Shown here one piece after another: positions 35,141 through 44,617 of a stretch of DNA of 54,228 bases. The translations under genes were made by a program, and so were the position numbers. The notes below the pieces were generated by a model that saw only the letters and a list, made by a program, of their open reading frames with translations, ran no database searches and was not told the DNA's origin. This DNA comes from an uncultured Methanobrevibacter sp. (GTDB taxonomy: Archaea > Methanobacteriota > Methanobacteria > Methanobacteriales > Methanobacteriaceae), in contig NZ_CADAJR010000023.1 in the NCBI RefSeq assembly GCF_902788255.1, positions 1-54,228 of the forward strand, written 5' to 3'. The first letter of the stretch is position 1. Each line of letters opens with the position of its first letter.

Positions 35141-36178
35141 ATGAAGGTGAGATATCTGCTTATAATGGGGGTTCTGTTTTTTCTTCTGATGGCTTCAGTA
35201 AGTGCCCGGGACAACCAGACTTCACTTTCTGTGGGTGAAGATACTCCACTTGAAAAAACGGACGATGAGGTTTTAGAAAAGACCTACTACTATGAGGACG
35301 GCGTCAGACAGTATGAGGATGATGTCGTTGTCACCCGTGACGTGGTCAAGTACTACGGGGACAGGGATACCAGGTTCAAGGTAACGGTATATGATGATGA
35401 CTACAATTCCCTGAAGGGAGTCCAGGTATCATTCGGCCAGTGGTGCGGAAAGTACAGGGAAAAGCCAACCAATTCATATGGCAACGTGTATTTCCCGATC
35501 AACTACAAGGTGGGAAGCCATGAGGTTGAAACATACATCGAAAGCGATGACGGCAGGGGCTTCTGGAGCGCCTACAATACCGTCAAGGTAAAGTCAACCA
35601 TCATGAAAAGCGAAAAGCTTGTTAAGTACTCCAATGAGAAAAGCAAAAAGTTCAAGTTCAAGTTTGTCGACTCCAAGGGAAAAAGTCTTGTAAAGAAAAT
35701 GGTCACCTTCAAAATCAAGGGCAAGAACTATAGGCTCAGGACCGATTCTGAAGGTTACGTCAAGCTCAAGCTGAATCTGGGTTGGGGCAAGCACAGAATT
35801 ACCGCCTACAATCCCAAAATCAAGGAGACACGCAAGTTTTCCGTTGTGATTTTGAAAAGGGGTCTTCATAAGGTTAAAATCAGGATTGACGATCCGACAG
35901 ACGAGTTTCCTCACAAGAGGCTTAAAAACGGAGACCACCTCTATTCGATATATGTGACCAAGGACGCACAGTACAAGAATGGGGTATATGCTGAGTTGGG
36001 CTATGATTTTGCTCACACAAAGCTTGTGAAGGCAAAGTTCTACTTCAAGAATAAGGCAACCGGCAAGGTGATTACAAAGACCTCAAGCAAGGTGGATTAC
36101 GGCACGTGGATTAAGGTAAAGGCTGTTAAGGGATACTCACCTTACAGGGCCACAGTTTGGTACAGGGATGTGAAATGA
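35141..36178 (+). CDS. Secreted Ig-like protein with 'KAKFYFKNK' C-terminal domain, copy 2
   Basis: A 345-residue near-duplicate of the protein at 32606, with the same signal peptide (YLLIMGVLFFLLMASVSA), two Ig-like modules and C-terminal domain (KNGDHLYSIYVTKDAQYKNGVYAELG, HTKLVKAKFYFKNKATGKV, VKGYSPYRATVWYRD). Differences cluster in the C-terminal domain and first module edges, as expected of diverging surface proteins. Its stop overlaps the next gene (ATGA at 36175-36178), so the two are translationally coupled. Confidence 0.78.
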   Translation: MKVRYLLIMGVLFFLLMASVSARDNQTSLSVGEDTPLEKTDDEVLEKTYYYEDGVRQYEDDVVVTRDVVKYYGDRDTRFKVTVYDDDYNSLKGVQVSFGQWCGKYREKPTNSYGNVYFPINYKVGSHEVETYIESDDGRGFWSAYNTVKVKSTIMKSEKLVKYSNEKSKKFKFKFVDSKGKSLVKKMVTFKIKGKNYRLRTDSEGYVKLKLNLGWGKHRITAYNPKIKETRKFSVVILKRGLHKVKIRIDDPTDEFPHKRLKNGDHLYSIYVTKDAQYKNGVYAELGYDFAHTKLVKAKFYFKNKATGKVITKTSSKVDYGTWIKVKAVKGYSPYRATVWYRDVK

Positions 36179-36591
36179 TGAGGAAAGTATTAATAGTATT
36201 ATTGTTTTTGATGTCATTGGGTGTGGTCAGTGCGGTTGCGCCCTTCGGTGTTTCTGATGTTAGCTTTGATGTTGTGAATGTAAGTGACGGTGAGCATTTT
36301 AAGGATAAGGCAACTGAATTGGCTGGCGGGGATTCTGTTATCTGTTTTGCCGAGCACAGGGACAACGTGCAGTACTCAAAAGGTGTCCACATAGTCCACT
36401 GGTATGTGGGGGATGGCGAGGAGGATATTGATCCTCACCATACGGTGATTCTCAAGGAGATTGTGTTTTATCGGGACGGAAATGGTAATGTGATAAACCA
36501 GACACAGACTCTTGATAAGGGTTTTGAGGCCTTTCCATTGATTGACGGTTACACTCCTTTCAAGGCACAGGTGTTTTTTAAGGAGTTTTGA
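36175..36591 (+). CDS. Small secreted protein with a diverged 'KAKFYFKNK' domain
   Basis: Read from the ATG at 36175 (MMRKVLIVLLFLMSLGVVSAV), which overlaps the previous stop as ATGA; 138 residues. After the signal peptide comes VNVSDGEHFKDKATELAGGDSVICFAEHRDNVQYSKGVHIVHWYVGDGEEDIDPHHTVILKEIVFYRDGNGNV, then IDGYTPFKAQVFFKEF. Key positions (QYSKGV, DPHHT, YTPFKA) match the protein at 19539 although the basic residues are largely lost. This makes an acidic/basic pair of forms of one domain. It may be a partner of the preceding protein. Confidence 0.65.
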   Translation: MMRKVLIVLLFLMSLGVVSAVAPFGVSDVSFDVVNVSDGEHFKDKATELAGGDSVICFAEHRDNVQYSKGVHIVHWYVGDGEEDIDPHHTVILKEIVFYRDGNGNVINQTQTLDKGFEAFPLIDGYTPFKAQVFFKEF

Positions 36592-36820
36592 TGGGATTTG
36601 TGTTAAATACACATTTCCTCATTGATATTGTTTCACATATAGAATGTAATTCTTATGGATTACTTGGCAATGATGCTATATGAATATGGTTTAATAGTAT
36701 TTTTATTAAATCTTCATTTCTTCTTTTTTTAGGTTAAATTCTCGTTTATGGATTAAATTTAATATATGCCTGTTATAAAATTATTATTAAATGAATATTG
36801 TCATTAACTTGTAATATTGT
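36592..36820. promoter_or_regulatory. Promoter region of the defence island
   Basis: 230 A/T-rich bases with no ORF. A TTTAATATATG box at about 36758 is the most likely promoter for hsdR. Confidence 0.35.
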
Positions 36821-39800
36821 TTGGAGTTGGTTAATATTTCAATTTATAATGAAGAAGCATATGAAAAATCCATTATGGAATTGTTTCAAGACTTAGGCTA
36901 TACTTATTATTATGGTCCGGAAGTTGACAGGGACTATAAAAATCCATTATTTGTGCCTGATTTGGATAATTTGTATAGGATCAACAGATCATTGGACAGA
37001 AATGCTGTTGATAAGGCCATTGAAACCATTCAAGATTTTGGCATTGGTTCTCTTGAAGATAAAAACAATAAGTTCATGGAATATCTTCAAAATGGAATCA
37101 ATGTAACCTATTGGAGTGACGGAAAGGAGGAATCCACTCATGTCAGGCTGGTTGATTATGATAATATGGACAACAATCTTTTTACAGTCATCAACCAGTG
37201 GACAGTTGTTGATCTGGAAATGAAAATTCCAGATGTTGTTGTATTCATTAATGGTTTTCCATTAGTGGTTTGTGAGTTGAAATCTCCATCAAGAGAAGAT
37301 ACGGACACATCTGAGGCATACACTCAATTGAAAAAATACATGCAGGTAATCCCTGTACTTTTCAACTATAACGCATTCTGTGTAATGAGTGACATGTCCC
37401 TTTCAAAGGCGGGAACCATTACTGCTAATGAGGACAGGTTCATGGAATGGAAAACAACTGATGGAAGCTATGAGTCAACACAATGGGCTGATTTCACAAC
37501 ATTTTTTGAAGGAATTTTTGAAAAAAACAGATTTGTAGATATTTTGAGGAATTTCATCACATTTTCAAATGATTCAACAAATAAGGTTAAGATTTTAGGT
37601 GCATACCATCAATACTTCGCTGTTAACAAGGCTGTTGAGTCAACTGTCAAGGCAATCAACAGTGACCATAAGGCAGGAGTGTTCTGGCACACTCAGGGAA
37701 GTGGTAAGAGTCTGTCCATGGTATTTTATGTAAACAAGCTCCAGCAAAGACTTGAAAGTCCGACATTTGTTGTAATAACTGACCGTAATGACTTGGATGA
37801 TCAGCTATATTCCCAATTTGCCAAGTGCAGTGACTTTTTAAGGCAAACTCCAAAACAAGCAACAAGTATGAAAAACCTAAAGGAACTGCTAAATGACAGA
37901 AAAGCCAATGGAATATTCTTCACAACCATGCAAAAGTTCGATGATTATGATGAATCATTAACTGACAGGAGTGATGTCATTGTAATATCTGATGAGGCAC
38001 ACAGAAGCCAGTATGGTCTTGAGGAAAAAGTTGACCCTGAAACTGGTGAAGTCAAGATTGGGGCGGCAAGAAAAATCCGTAATGCGCTTCCAAATGCAAC
38101 CTACATCGGTTTTACAGGAACACCAATCTCCAAATCAGATAGAAGCACTCGGGAAGTGTTTGGAAATTACATTGACATTTATGACATGACACAGTCAGTA
38201 GAGGATGGAGCGACAGTACCTATAAGTTATGAAAGTCGTATTGCTGAAATTGGCCTTGATGAAACAGTTCTCGACCAAATCGATCAAAAATATTGGGAGT
38301 TAAGGGAAGAAGCAGAGGAACATAATATTGAAAGAAGTAAAAGGGAACTCAGTAGAATGGAATCCTTGCTTGGAGCTCCAGAAATAATTTCTGATATCTG
38401 TCAGGATATTGTTAATCACTATGAAGATAATCGTGCACAGGAACTGACCGGTAAGGCAATGATTGTTGCATATTCAAGGTCAATCGCCATTAAGATGTAT
38501 GAGAAGATATTGGAGCTTCGTCCTAATTGGGATGAAAAAGTGAAAGTGGTAATGAGTGGTTCCAATAAGGACCCTGAGGAATGGCATGACATTATTGGGG
38601 ATAAATCATATAAAAAACAGCTTGAAAACAAGTTTAAGGATGATGAAGATCCAATGAAAATAGCTATTGTAGTTGATATGTGGCTTACAGGATTTGACGT
38701 GCCTTCTCTTGCAACAATGTATATATACAAGCCAATGCAGGGCCACAACTTAATGCAAGCCATTGCTCGTGTCAACAGGGTGTTCAAGGATAAGGAAGGT
38801 GGGCTTGTAGTTGACTATATTGGAATAGCATCAGACCTTAAAAAGGCGATGAGTGAATACACAGAAAGGGACAACAAGAACTACGGTGATATGAATGTTG
38901 ACAAGATCGCGTATCCTAATTTCCAGGAAAAACTTGAAATATGTCAGGACTTATTCCATGGATTTGACTATTCCAAATTCTTTGGCGACAGTGATTTGGA
39001 AAGATCAAAAGTCATATCCAATGGTGTAAACTTCATGGAAGACTTGTCCCGTGAAGAAACTAAAAAATCATACCTGAAAGAAGCGTTGCTATTGAAAAAA
39101 TGGCTTTCATTATGCAGAAGCAGAGCAACAGAAAAGGAAAGATTTGAAGCGGCATTCTTTGAAGCCGTCAGAACAGTTCTTGTTAAGGTATCCTCAGATA
39201 AGAAATTGTCAATTCATGAAATTAACGCTCAAATTACAAAACTCCTCAACCAGTCAATTAAAAGCACAGGTGTAATCAATGTAATCAATGTCAGTGATGA
39301 GGTGTCATTGTTTGATCCTGAATTTTTAGATAAGGTTCGTGCAATGGAATCGTCCAATTTAACAATTTCCCTTTTGGAAAAATTGCTTAGCGATCAAGTA
39401 AAAGGTTATACTCGTACCAATATTGTCAAATCAGAGGAATTCTCGGAGCTTTTGAAACAAACCATGAACAGTTATGTTAATGGTCACATCACAAATGATG
39501 AAGTGATTGAGGAATTGATGAGAATCGCACAACTTCTGCGTGATGCACACAATGAGGGAGAAGAATTGGGATTGACAGAAGAGGAACTGGCATTTTACAA
39601 TGTAATTGCACTTCCGGAAAACATTCACGAGTTCTATGACGATGAAACCTTGATTAAGATCACTCAGGAATTGACGGAGTCATTAAGAAGAAACAGAACT
39701 ATTGATTGGCAGAAAAAGGAATCTGCAAGAGCTAACATGAGAAGAACAGTTAAGAGACTGCTTAAAAAATATGATTATCCTCCAAGTGAAATGAAATTTG

Positions 39801-39853
39801 CCTTGGAAAAGGTTATAGCACAATGTGAATTATGGGTAGATGAATCAGCATAG
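36821..39853 (+). CDS. hsdR: Type I restriction enzyme, R subunit
   Basis: A 1010-residue motor and nuclease subunit. The N-terminal PD-(D/E)XK nuclease shows PDVVVFINGFPLVVCELKSP (D...ExK, about 135-155). The SF2 translocase has FWHTQGSGKSLSM (Walker A, about 288), ISDEAHRSQYG (DEAH), FTGTPIS, MWLTGFDVPSLATMYIYKPMQGHNLMQAIARVNRVF, then a helical C-terminus for HsdM contact. It works with HsdM and HsdS to cut unmodified DNA far from the recognition site. The start is uncertain: TTG 36821, TTG 36827 or a nearby codon. It lies 9 bases before hsdM. Full length, no broken motifs. Confidence 0.95.
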   Translation: MELVNISIYNEEAYEKSIMELFQDLGYTYYYGPEVDRDYKNPLFVPDLDNLYRINRSLDRNAVDKAIETIQDFGIGSLEDKNNKFMEYLQNGINVTYWSDGKEESTHVRLVDYDNMDNNLFTVINQWTVVDLEMKIPDVVVFINGFPLVVCELKSPSREDTDTSEAYTQLKKYMQVIPVLFNYNAFCVMSDMSLSKAGTITANEDRFMEWKTTDGSYESTQWADFTTFFEGIFEKNRFVDILRNFITFSNDSTNKVKILGAYHQYFAVNKAVESTVKAINSDHKAGVFWHTQGSGKSLSMVFYVNKLQQRLESPTFVVITDRNDLDDQLYSQFAKCSDFLRQTPKQATSMKNLKELLNDRKANGIFFTTMQKFDDYDESLTDRSDVIVISDEAHRSQYGLEEKVDPETGEVKIGAARKIRNALPNATYIGFTGTPISKSDRSTREVFGNYIDIYDMTQSVEDGATVPISYESRIAEIGLDETVLDQIDQKYWELREEAEEHNIERSKRELSRMESLLGAPEIISDICQDIVNHYEDNRAQELTGKAMIVAYSRSIAIKMYEKILELRPNWDEKVKVVMSGSNKDPEEWHDIIGDKSYKKQLENKFKDDEDPMKIAIVVDMWLTGFDVPSLATMYIYKPMQGHNLMQAIARVNRVFKDKEGGLVVDYIGIASDLKKAMSEYTERDNKNYGDMNVDKIAYPNFQEKLEICQDLFHGFDYSKFFGDSDLERSKVISNGVNFMEDLSREETKKSYLKEALLLKKWLSLCRSRATEKERFEAAFFEAVRTVLVKVSSDKKLSIHEINAQITKLLNQSIKSTGVINVINVSDEVSLFDPEFLDKVRAMESSNLTISLLEKLLSDQVKGYTRTNIVKSEEFSELLKQTMNSYVNGHITNDEVIEELMRIAQLLRDAHNEGEELGLTEEELAFYNVIALPENIHEFYDDETLIKITQELTESLRRNRTIDWQKKESARANMRRTVKRLLKKYDYPPSEMKFALEKVIAQCELWVDESA

Positions 39854-39862
39854 GTGAATAAA

Positions 39863-41365
39863 ATGGCAAAAGACAACAGTAGTGAAATAGGATTTGAAAA
39901 GCAAATTTGGGATGCGGCAGATGAACTGAGAGGTTCAATGGATGCGGCAGAATACAAGCATGTGGTATTAGGATTAATTTTCCTAAAATACTTATCTGAT
40001 AAATTTGAAGAAAGATATCAGGAACTGGTCGAGGAAGGAGATGGATTTGAAGAAGATATAGATGAATACACTGCAAAGAATATTTTCTTTGTTCCTCCTG
40101 AAGCTCGTTGGGAAGTAATTGCTAAAAAAGCAAATACTGCAGAAAACGGTAAGGCAATTGACAATGCAATGAAAGCTATTGAAGACAATAACAAGTCACT
40201 TAAGGGAATATTACCTAAAAACTTCTCAAGACCAGAACTCGATAAAAAGAAACTCGGTGCTGTAATTGACATATTCACAAATGTTCAAATGTCCGATAAG
40301 GGAGACAAAAAGGATATTTTGGGCCGTACTTATGAGTACTGTTTAAGTATGTTCGCTGAAACTGAAGGTAAAAAGGCAGGGGAGTTCTATACTCCTGCAT
40401 GTGTAGTTAAAACATTGGTTTCAGTACTAAAACCATATGATGGAAGGGTTTACGACCCATGCTGTGGATCTGGAGGAATGTTCGTTCAATCTAAAAACTT
40501 CATAGAAAACCATGCTGGAAACATTAATAATCTATCTATATATGGGCAGGAATCAAATCCTACAACTTGGAAAATGGCTAAAATGAACCTGGCTATTCGT
40601 GGACTTGAAGCAGATCTTGGAAAACATCAGGAAGACACGTTCTTAAATGATTTGCACCCAACATTAAAAGCAGACTATGTAATGGCAAATCCTCCATTCA
40701 ACCTTAAAAAATGGGGGCAGGAACAACTGCAGGATGATGTGAGATGGAAATATGGAATTCCTCCAAAAGGAAATGCGAACTTCGCATGGATGCAGCACAT
40801 GATTCATCACTTATCTCCAAAAGGAAAAATAGGACTTGTATTGGCTAACGGATCATTATCATCTACAACATCAGGTGAAGGAAAAATAAGACAGGCCATT
40901 GTGGAGGATGACCTTGTGGAATGTATTATAGCATTGCCAACACAATTGTTTTATACAACAGGAATTCCGGTTTGCTTATGGTTCCTTAATCGTGACAAAA
41001 AACAAAAAGGCAAGACATTGTTCATTGATGCTCGTGAAATGGGAACAATGGTCTCAAGGAAACTCCGTGAACTGACTGATGAGGATATTGATTTGATTGC
41101 AGAAACATTCACTGATTTTGAACAAGGAGTATTGGAAGATGAAAAAGGATTCTGCAAAGTCAGTGACTTGGAAGAAATCAAGAAACATGATTTTATCCTG
41201 ACTCCTGGACGATATGTTGGATTTAAACCGGAAGAAGATGATGGAATACCATTTGAGGAAAAAATGAAAACATTGACCTCTGAACTTGATGAATTATTTA
41301 AGGAGTCTAATGAACTTGAAGGAAAAATCCGTCAAAGTTTAAAGGAGATTGGTTTTGAATTCTAG
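39863..41365 (+). CDS. hsdM: Type I restriction-modification DNA methyltransferase, M subunit
   Basis: I use the ATG at 39863 (MAKDNSSEIGFEKQIWDAADELRGS), preceded by TAGGTGA; 500 residues. It is an N6-adenine methyltransferase with the HsdM N-terminal helical domain (KHVVLGLIFLKYLSDKFE). The catalytic domain has GEFYTPACVVKTLV, VYDPCCGSGGMFVQ (SAM-binding motif I) and MANPPFNLKKWG (NPPF motif IV). It modifies sites chosen by HsdS. The gap to hsdS1 is about 40 bases and holds AAAGGAGTGATAAA, which supplies hsdS1's ribosome binding site. It also holds an imperfect copy of the cassette-start repeat (TTTGAATTTAGAATT, 41367-41381). Confidence 0.96.
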   Translation: MAKDNSSEIGFEKQIWDAADELRGSMDAAEYKHVVLGLIFLKYLSDKFEERYQELVEEGDGFEEDIDEYTAKNIFFVPPEARWEVIAKKANTAENGKAIDNAMKAIEDNNKSLKGILPKNFSRPELDKKKLGAVIDIFTNVQMSDKGDKKDILGRTYEYCLSMFAETEGKKAGEFYTPACVVKTLVSVLKPYDGRVYDPCCGSGGMFVQSKNFIENHAGNINNLSIYGQESNPTTWKMAKMNLAIRGLEADLGKHQEDTFLNDLHPTLKADYVMANPPFNLKKWGQEQLQDDVRWKYGIPPKGNANFAWMQHMIHHLSPKGKIGLVLANGSLSSTTSGEGKIRQAIVEDDLVECIIALPTQLFYTTGIPVCLWFLNRDKKQKGKTLFIDAREMGTMVSRKLRELTDEDIDLIAETFTDFEQGVLEDEKGFCKVSDLEEIKKHDFILTPGRYVGFKPEEDDGIPFEEKMKTLTSELDELFKESNELEGKIRQSLKEIGFEF

Positions 41366-41403
41366 ATTTGAATTTAGAATTTTTTAGTTAAAGGAGTGAT
41401 AAA

Positions 41404-41417
41404 TTTGAGTTTAGATT
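41404..41417 (+). repeat. Cassette-start repeat, copy at hsdS1
   Basis: TTTGAGTTTAGATT contains the TTG start of hsdS1 (41405). Inverted copies mark the starts of hsdS2 (45139-45152) and hsdS3 (46621-46635). Recombination between this and the 45.1-kb copy would swap whole hsdS genes into the expressed position. Confidence 0.7.
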
Positions 41418-41938
41418 CAAATTATACTATTAAAGAAATTAATGAACTTTGTGAAATAAATAGTTCTAATTATTCCAAAAAAGATAATTGGGATTTTATA
41501 AATTATTTGGATACAAAAAATATCATTAAAGGTGAAATAAATGAAATTAAATTGTTTGATCCAAATTATGACAAAGTACCGAGTAGAGCAAAAAGAAAAG
41601 TTAAAATAGATGACATAATAATTTCAACTGTTCGACCAAATCAAGAACATTATGGAATGATAAAGAATAAAATTGATAATTTTTTAGTTTCAACAGGTTT
41701 TACAACATTAACCGTTGATAAAACTCAAGCATATCCCGAATTTATTTATTATTACATTACTCAAAAATATATAACTGAGTCATTACAAACAATTGCTGAG
41801 CAAAGTACGACATCCTATCCTTCTATTAAGCCATCTGACATAGGTAATTTACTTATTGAACTGCCACCTCTTGAAATTCAAGAAAAAATTTCTAAAATTC
41901 TCACTTCGATTGAAAATAAAATTACTGTGAATAAAGAA

Positions 41939-41953
41939 ATAAATAAAAATTTA
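41939..41953 (+). repeat. Central hsdS repeat, copy in cassette 1
   Basis: ATAAATAAAAATTTA lies between the two recognition domains. Inverted copies are in hsdS2 (44574-44588 and 44603-44617), and a 13-base version in hsdS3 (46087-46099). Exchange here would swap only the second domain. Confidence 0.6.
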
Positions 41954-42624
41954 TATTTAAAAATTGGTTTGTTGATTTTAATTTTTTAAATGAAAATAAT
42001 AAACCTTATAAAATAGATAATGGTAAAATGAAAAATTCTGAATTGGGTTTAATTCCTAATGATTGGGATATTGGTATTTTAGGAGATTATATCAAAATAG
42101 AACGCGGATTATCTTATAAAGGAAAATATTTATCTGATGAAGGAATTCCATTAATTAACTTAGGCAACATACTACCTAATTCTAAATTTAGGTTAGAAAA
42201 ACTAAAATTTTATTCAGGAGATTTTGATGAAAAATATGTTGTTAATGCGGGAGATATAGTTGCAAATACGGATTTGACCCAAGATCGATTAGTATTAGGT
42301 AGTCCAATTATTGTTCCATCATTAATAGATAATGATGTAATTATTTATTCTCATCATATCAATCGTTTAAGTCAATTTAAATTGCCTAAATTTTATATTT
42401 TTTATAATTTATTAAGTGAACGATACAATCATATGGTATCTGGATATGCCACTGGAACTACTGTATTAGCAATATCAAAAGAATCTTTATATGATTATCG
42501 AATTATTATACCTCCTAAAGAATTATTATTCCAATTTGAAGAAATAGCAACAAATATCGAAAAGATAAAAGATAATAATCTTTTAGAAATCGAAAAATTA
42601 ACAAAATTAAGAGATACATTACTT

Positions 42625-42674
42625 CCTAAGTTAATGTCTGGTGAAATTGATGTCTCAAAGATAAATTGTGATTT
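42625..42674 (+). repeat. 50-bp inverted repeat at hsdS 3' ends, left copy
   Basis: A perfect 50-base inverted match to 43882-43931, starting CCTAAGTTAATGTCTGGTGA, covering the MSGEIDVSKINCDL end of hsdS1 and hsdS2. Codon choice is identical over its whole length, which protein conservation alone does not require. It flanks the recombinase gene and marks one edge of an invertible segment. Confidence 0.85.
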
Positions 42675-42834
42675 AGAATAACTGATTAGGTAGTTATTCT
42701 TCTTTTATATTTTAAATTCAAAAATAATATGGGTCTTGTTTTTTTAAATTTGATATTAATTGAGTTTTATTCATGTTAATAATAACAGTGTTATTTTTTT
42801 ATTTTATAAAATCTTTACAAAACTAAATAATTAT

Positions 42835-43821
42835 TTATCCTATGAATTTTCTATGTGCTAATTTTACATTACTTTGATTTACCATTGCATATTGCATTGT
42901 AGTGTCAATTTGAACATGTCCTAAGAGTTTTTGTACTTGTTCTATTGGCATGCCTTTGTCGATTGCATTTGTTGCCATGGTTCTTCTGAATTTATGGGGA
43001 TGAACTTTATTAATATTACATTTTTTTCCTAATTCCCGAAGTCTTGTTTCAACGCCACTTATTCCTAATCGGTAATGTGGTTTATTCAGTGAAACAAATA
43101 ATGCAGGATTTTCATCATTTCGTGAATGTAAATATTCAAGTAAATGTATTTTCGTTCTTGCATCAAAATATACTACTCTTTCACTTTCACCTTTTCCAAA
43201 AACCACACATTCCCGTTCATAAAAATCAATATCTTCAATGTTTAAATTAACTAATTCTCCAACTCTGATCCCAGTTGAGGTTAGTAATTCAACCATCGCT
43301 AAGTCTCTGATTTCTTCACAGTTGTCTCTTAATATTTCAAGATTTTCATCACTTAAAACTTCTTTGACAACTCTTCCTGTTTTTACTCTATGTATTCTTC
43401 TAACGGGATTTTTTATAATATAATCTTCATCTTCTAACCATGAAAAAAAACTAGAAAAGATTCTTCTTATATTATCAATAGTTGTTTTTGAGGAATGTTT
43501 TTCATATTTGTGATCAAAAAGATACTTTCTCAAATCATCAGTGCTAATGTTGTAAACCTGCTTTTTGATTTTCATTAACATTTTTTCAATAGTTGATTTG
43601 TAATATATGATTGTTTTATCGGAACAGCCTTCAACTTGCTTTGCCGATAAAAAAAGATTTAATAACTTAAAATTGTCTACTTCACTCAATTCATTGTTAT
43701 TGTCAATAATATCAATATCTTGTAGGGAGTTGAGTAATGAATTTGTTAATTTTATGTATTGTCCCTGGTTTAGATAAGGTTTCATCTGATTTTGGATTTT
43801 TGAAATAATCTTAGTTTTCAT
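42835..43821 (-). CDS. Tyrosine recombinase (XerC/D-like) of the hsdS locus
   Basis: A 328-residue phage-integrase-fold recombinase. The N-terminal core-binding region has KQVEGCSDKTIIYYKSTIEKML. The catalytic domain has TSTGIRVGEL (R186), FGKGESERVV (K210), HPHKFRR (H276, R279), LLGHVQ (H292) and nucleophile Y301 in TTMQYAMV. All catalytic residues are in place. The ATG at 43821 follows GAGGTGG and overlaps the hsdS2 stop by ATGA, so it is coupled to that cassette. It sits between inverted hsdS cassettes, the usual position of recombinases that shuffle type I specificity genes in gut bacteria. A phage or transposon role is less likely because no other such genes are present. Confidence 0.92.
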   Translation of the reverse strand: MKTKIISKIQNQMKPYLNQGQYIKLTNSLLNSLQDIDIIDNNNELSEVDNFKLLNLFLSAKQVEGCSDKTIIYYKSTIEKMLMKIKKQVYNISTDDLRKYLFDHKYEKHSSKTTIDNIRRIFSSFFSWLEDEDYIIKNPVRRIHRVKTGRVVKEVLSDENLEILRDNCEEIRDLAMVELLTSTGIRVGELVNLNIEDIDFYERECVVFGKGESERVVYFDARTKIHLLEYLHSRNDENPALFVSLNKPHYRLGISGVETRLRELGKKCNINKVHPHKFRRTMATNAIDKGMPIEQVQKLLGHVQIDTTMQYAMVNQSNVKLAHRKFIG

Positions 43822-43881
43822 ATTACCACCTCTATTAACTTATTTTTGAGTTTCAATGTTAAATTATTAATCTCATATTTC

Positions 43882-43931
43882 AAATCACAATTTATCTTTG
43901 AGACATCAATTTCACCAGACATTAACTTAGG
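43882..43931 (-). repeat. 50-bp inverted repeat at hsdS 3' ends, right copy
   Basis: Inverted, base-for-base match of 42625-42674, within the 3' end of hsdS2. Recombination between the two would invert the recombinase gene between them. Confidence 0.85.
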
Positions 43932-44559
43932 GAGTAAAGTATCTCTTAACTTTGTTAAATTTTCTATTTCAAAGCAATTTGCTGATATTTGAGAATATAA
44001 TGAACTAACAATATTTTTATATTCTGAAATAATATTCTCTGGAGGAGAAACAATTTTAAATGATTCTACATTGTTTTTATTAATATGTTGCTGTGCTCCC
44101 CCTGTTTGATGTTTCAATAAATCAAAAAGAATACTTGAAATTAAAGGATATACGAACTCATAAGGATATTTTTTATTCGGAATAACTCCAATGACTGACT
44201 GATTTGCACAAGAATCTATTTCTAATAAACTAATTTGGCCTAAAGTAGCACCAGTAATTGCAATAACAGTAGTTTTGGCAGGTAATAATTTAGTAGCAGA
44301 TTTTTTTAAACCTAATTCTGTAATATACTCTGAAGCTTCAAGAATTCTAAATTCATTAACTTTACCAGAATTTATCCATGCAATATCTCCTCCCCAATAA
44401 TTTTCATTAGATCTACTAGGAGTTCCTCCTAATTTACAATCTAAAATATCTCCCACTGTTGTTATATTCCATCCTTTTGGAATTTCTCCAATTTCAGTAT
44501 CAATGAATTCATTGTTCTGAAAAGGAATAAAATCTATGAAATAATATTTAAAAATTAGA

Positions 44560-44617
44560 TGACATAATTCATCTAAATTTTTATTTATTGACATAATTCA
44601 TCTAAATTTTTATTTAT
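44560..44617. repeat. Perfect 29-bp tandem duplication in hsdS2
   Basis: Two adjoining copies (44560-44588, 44589-44617) of a 29-base unit starting TGACATAATTCATCTAAATT. Each carries the central hsdS repeat. As 29 is not a multiple of 3, it shifts frame and splits hsdS2. Confidence 0.9.

Larger units (their letters stand above)
41405..42681 (+). pseudogene. hsdS: Type I specificity subunit, cassette 1 (expression position), single-base frameshift
   Basis: The TTG at 41405 (MSLDSNYTIKEINELCEIN) is preceded by AAAGGAG, the only hsdS start here with a good ribosome binding site. The first target-recognition domain runs to VNKEINKNLYL, then hits TAA at 41989. One more A in the run 41959-41963 would give NLYLKNWFVDFNFLNENNKPYK and join the second target-recognition domain (LGLIPNDWDIGILGDYIKIERGLSYK) in frame. 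It ends KLRDTLLPKLMSGEIDVSKINCDLE, about 425 residues when repaired. HsdS sets the DNA sequence for HsdR/HsdM. The halves as read could also pair as separate half-subunits. The A-run may be a switch or a sequencing error. Confidence 0.8.

Noticed and set aside
42835-43821. Integrase as sign of a prophage or integrative plasmid
   Set aside because: No phage structural, replication or attachment-site sequences nearby. Its placement between hsdS cassettes explains it better.
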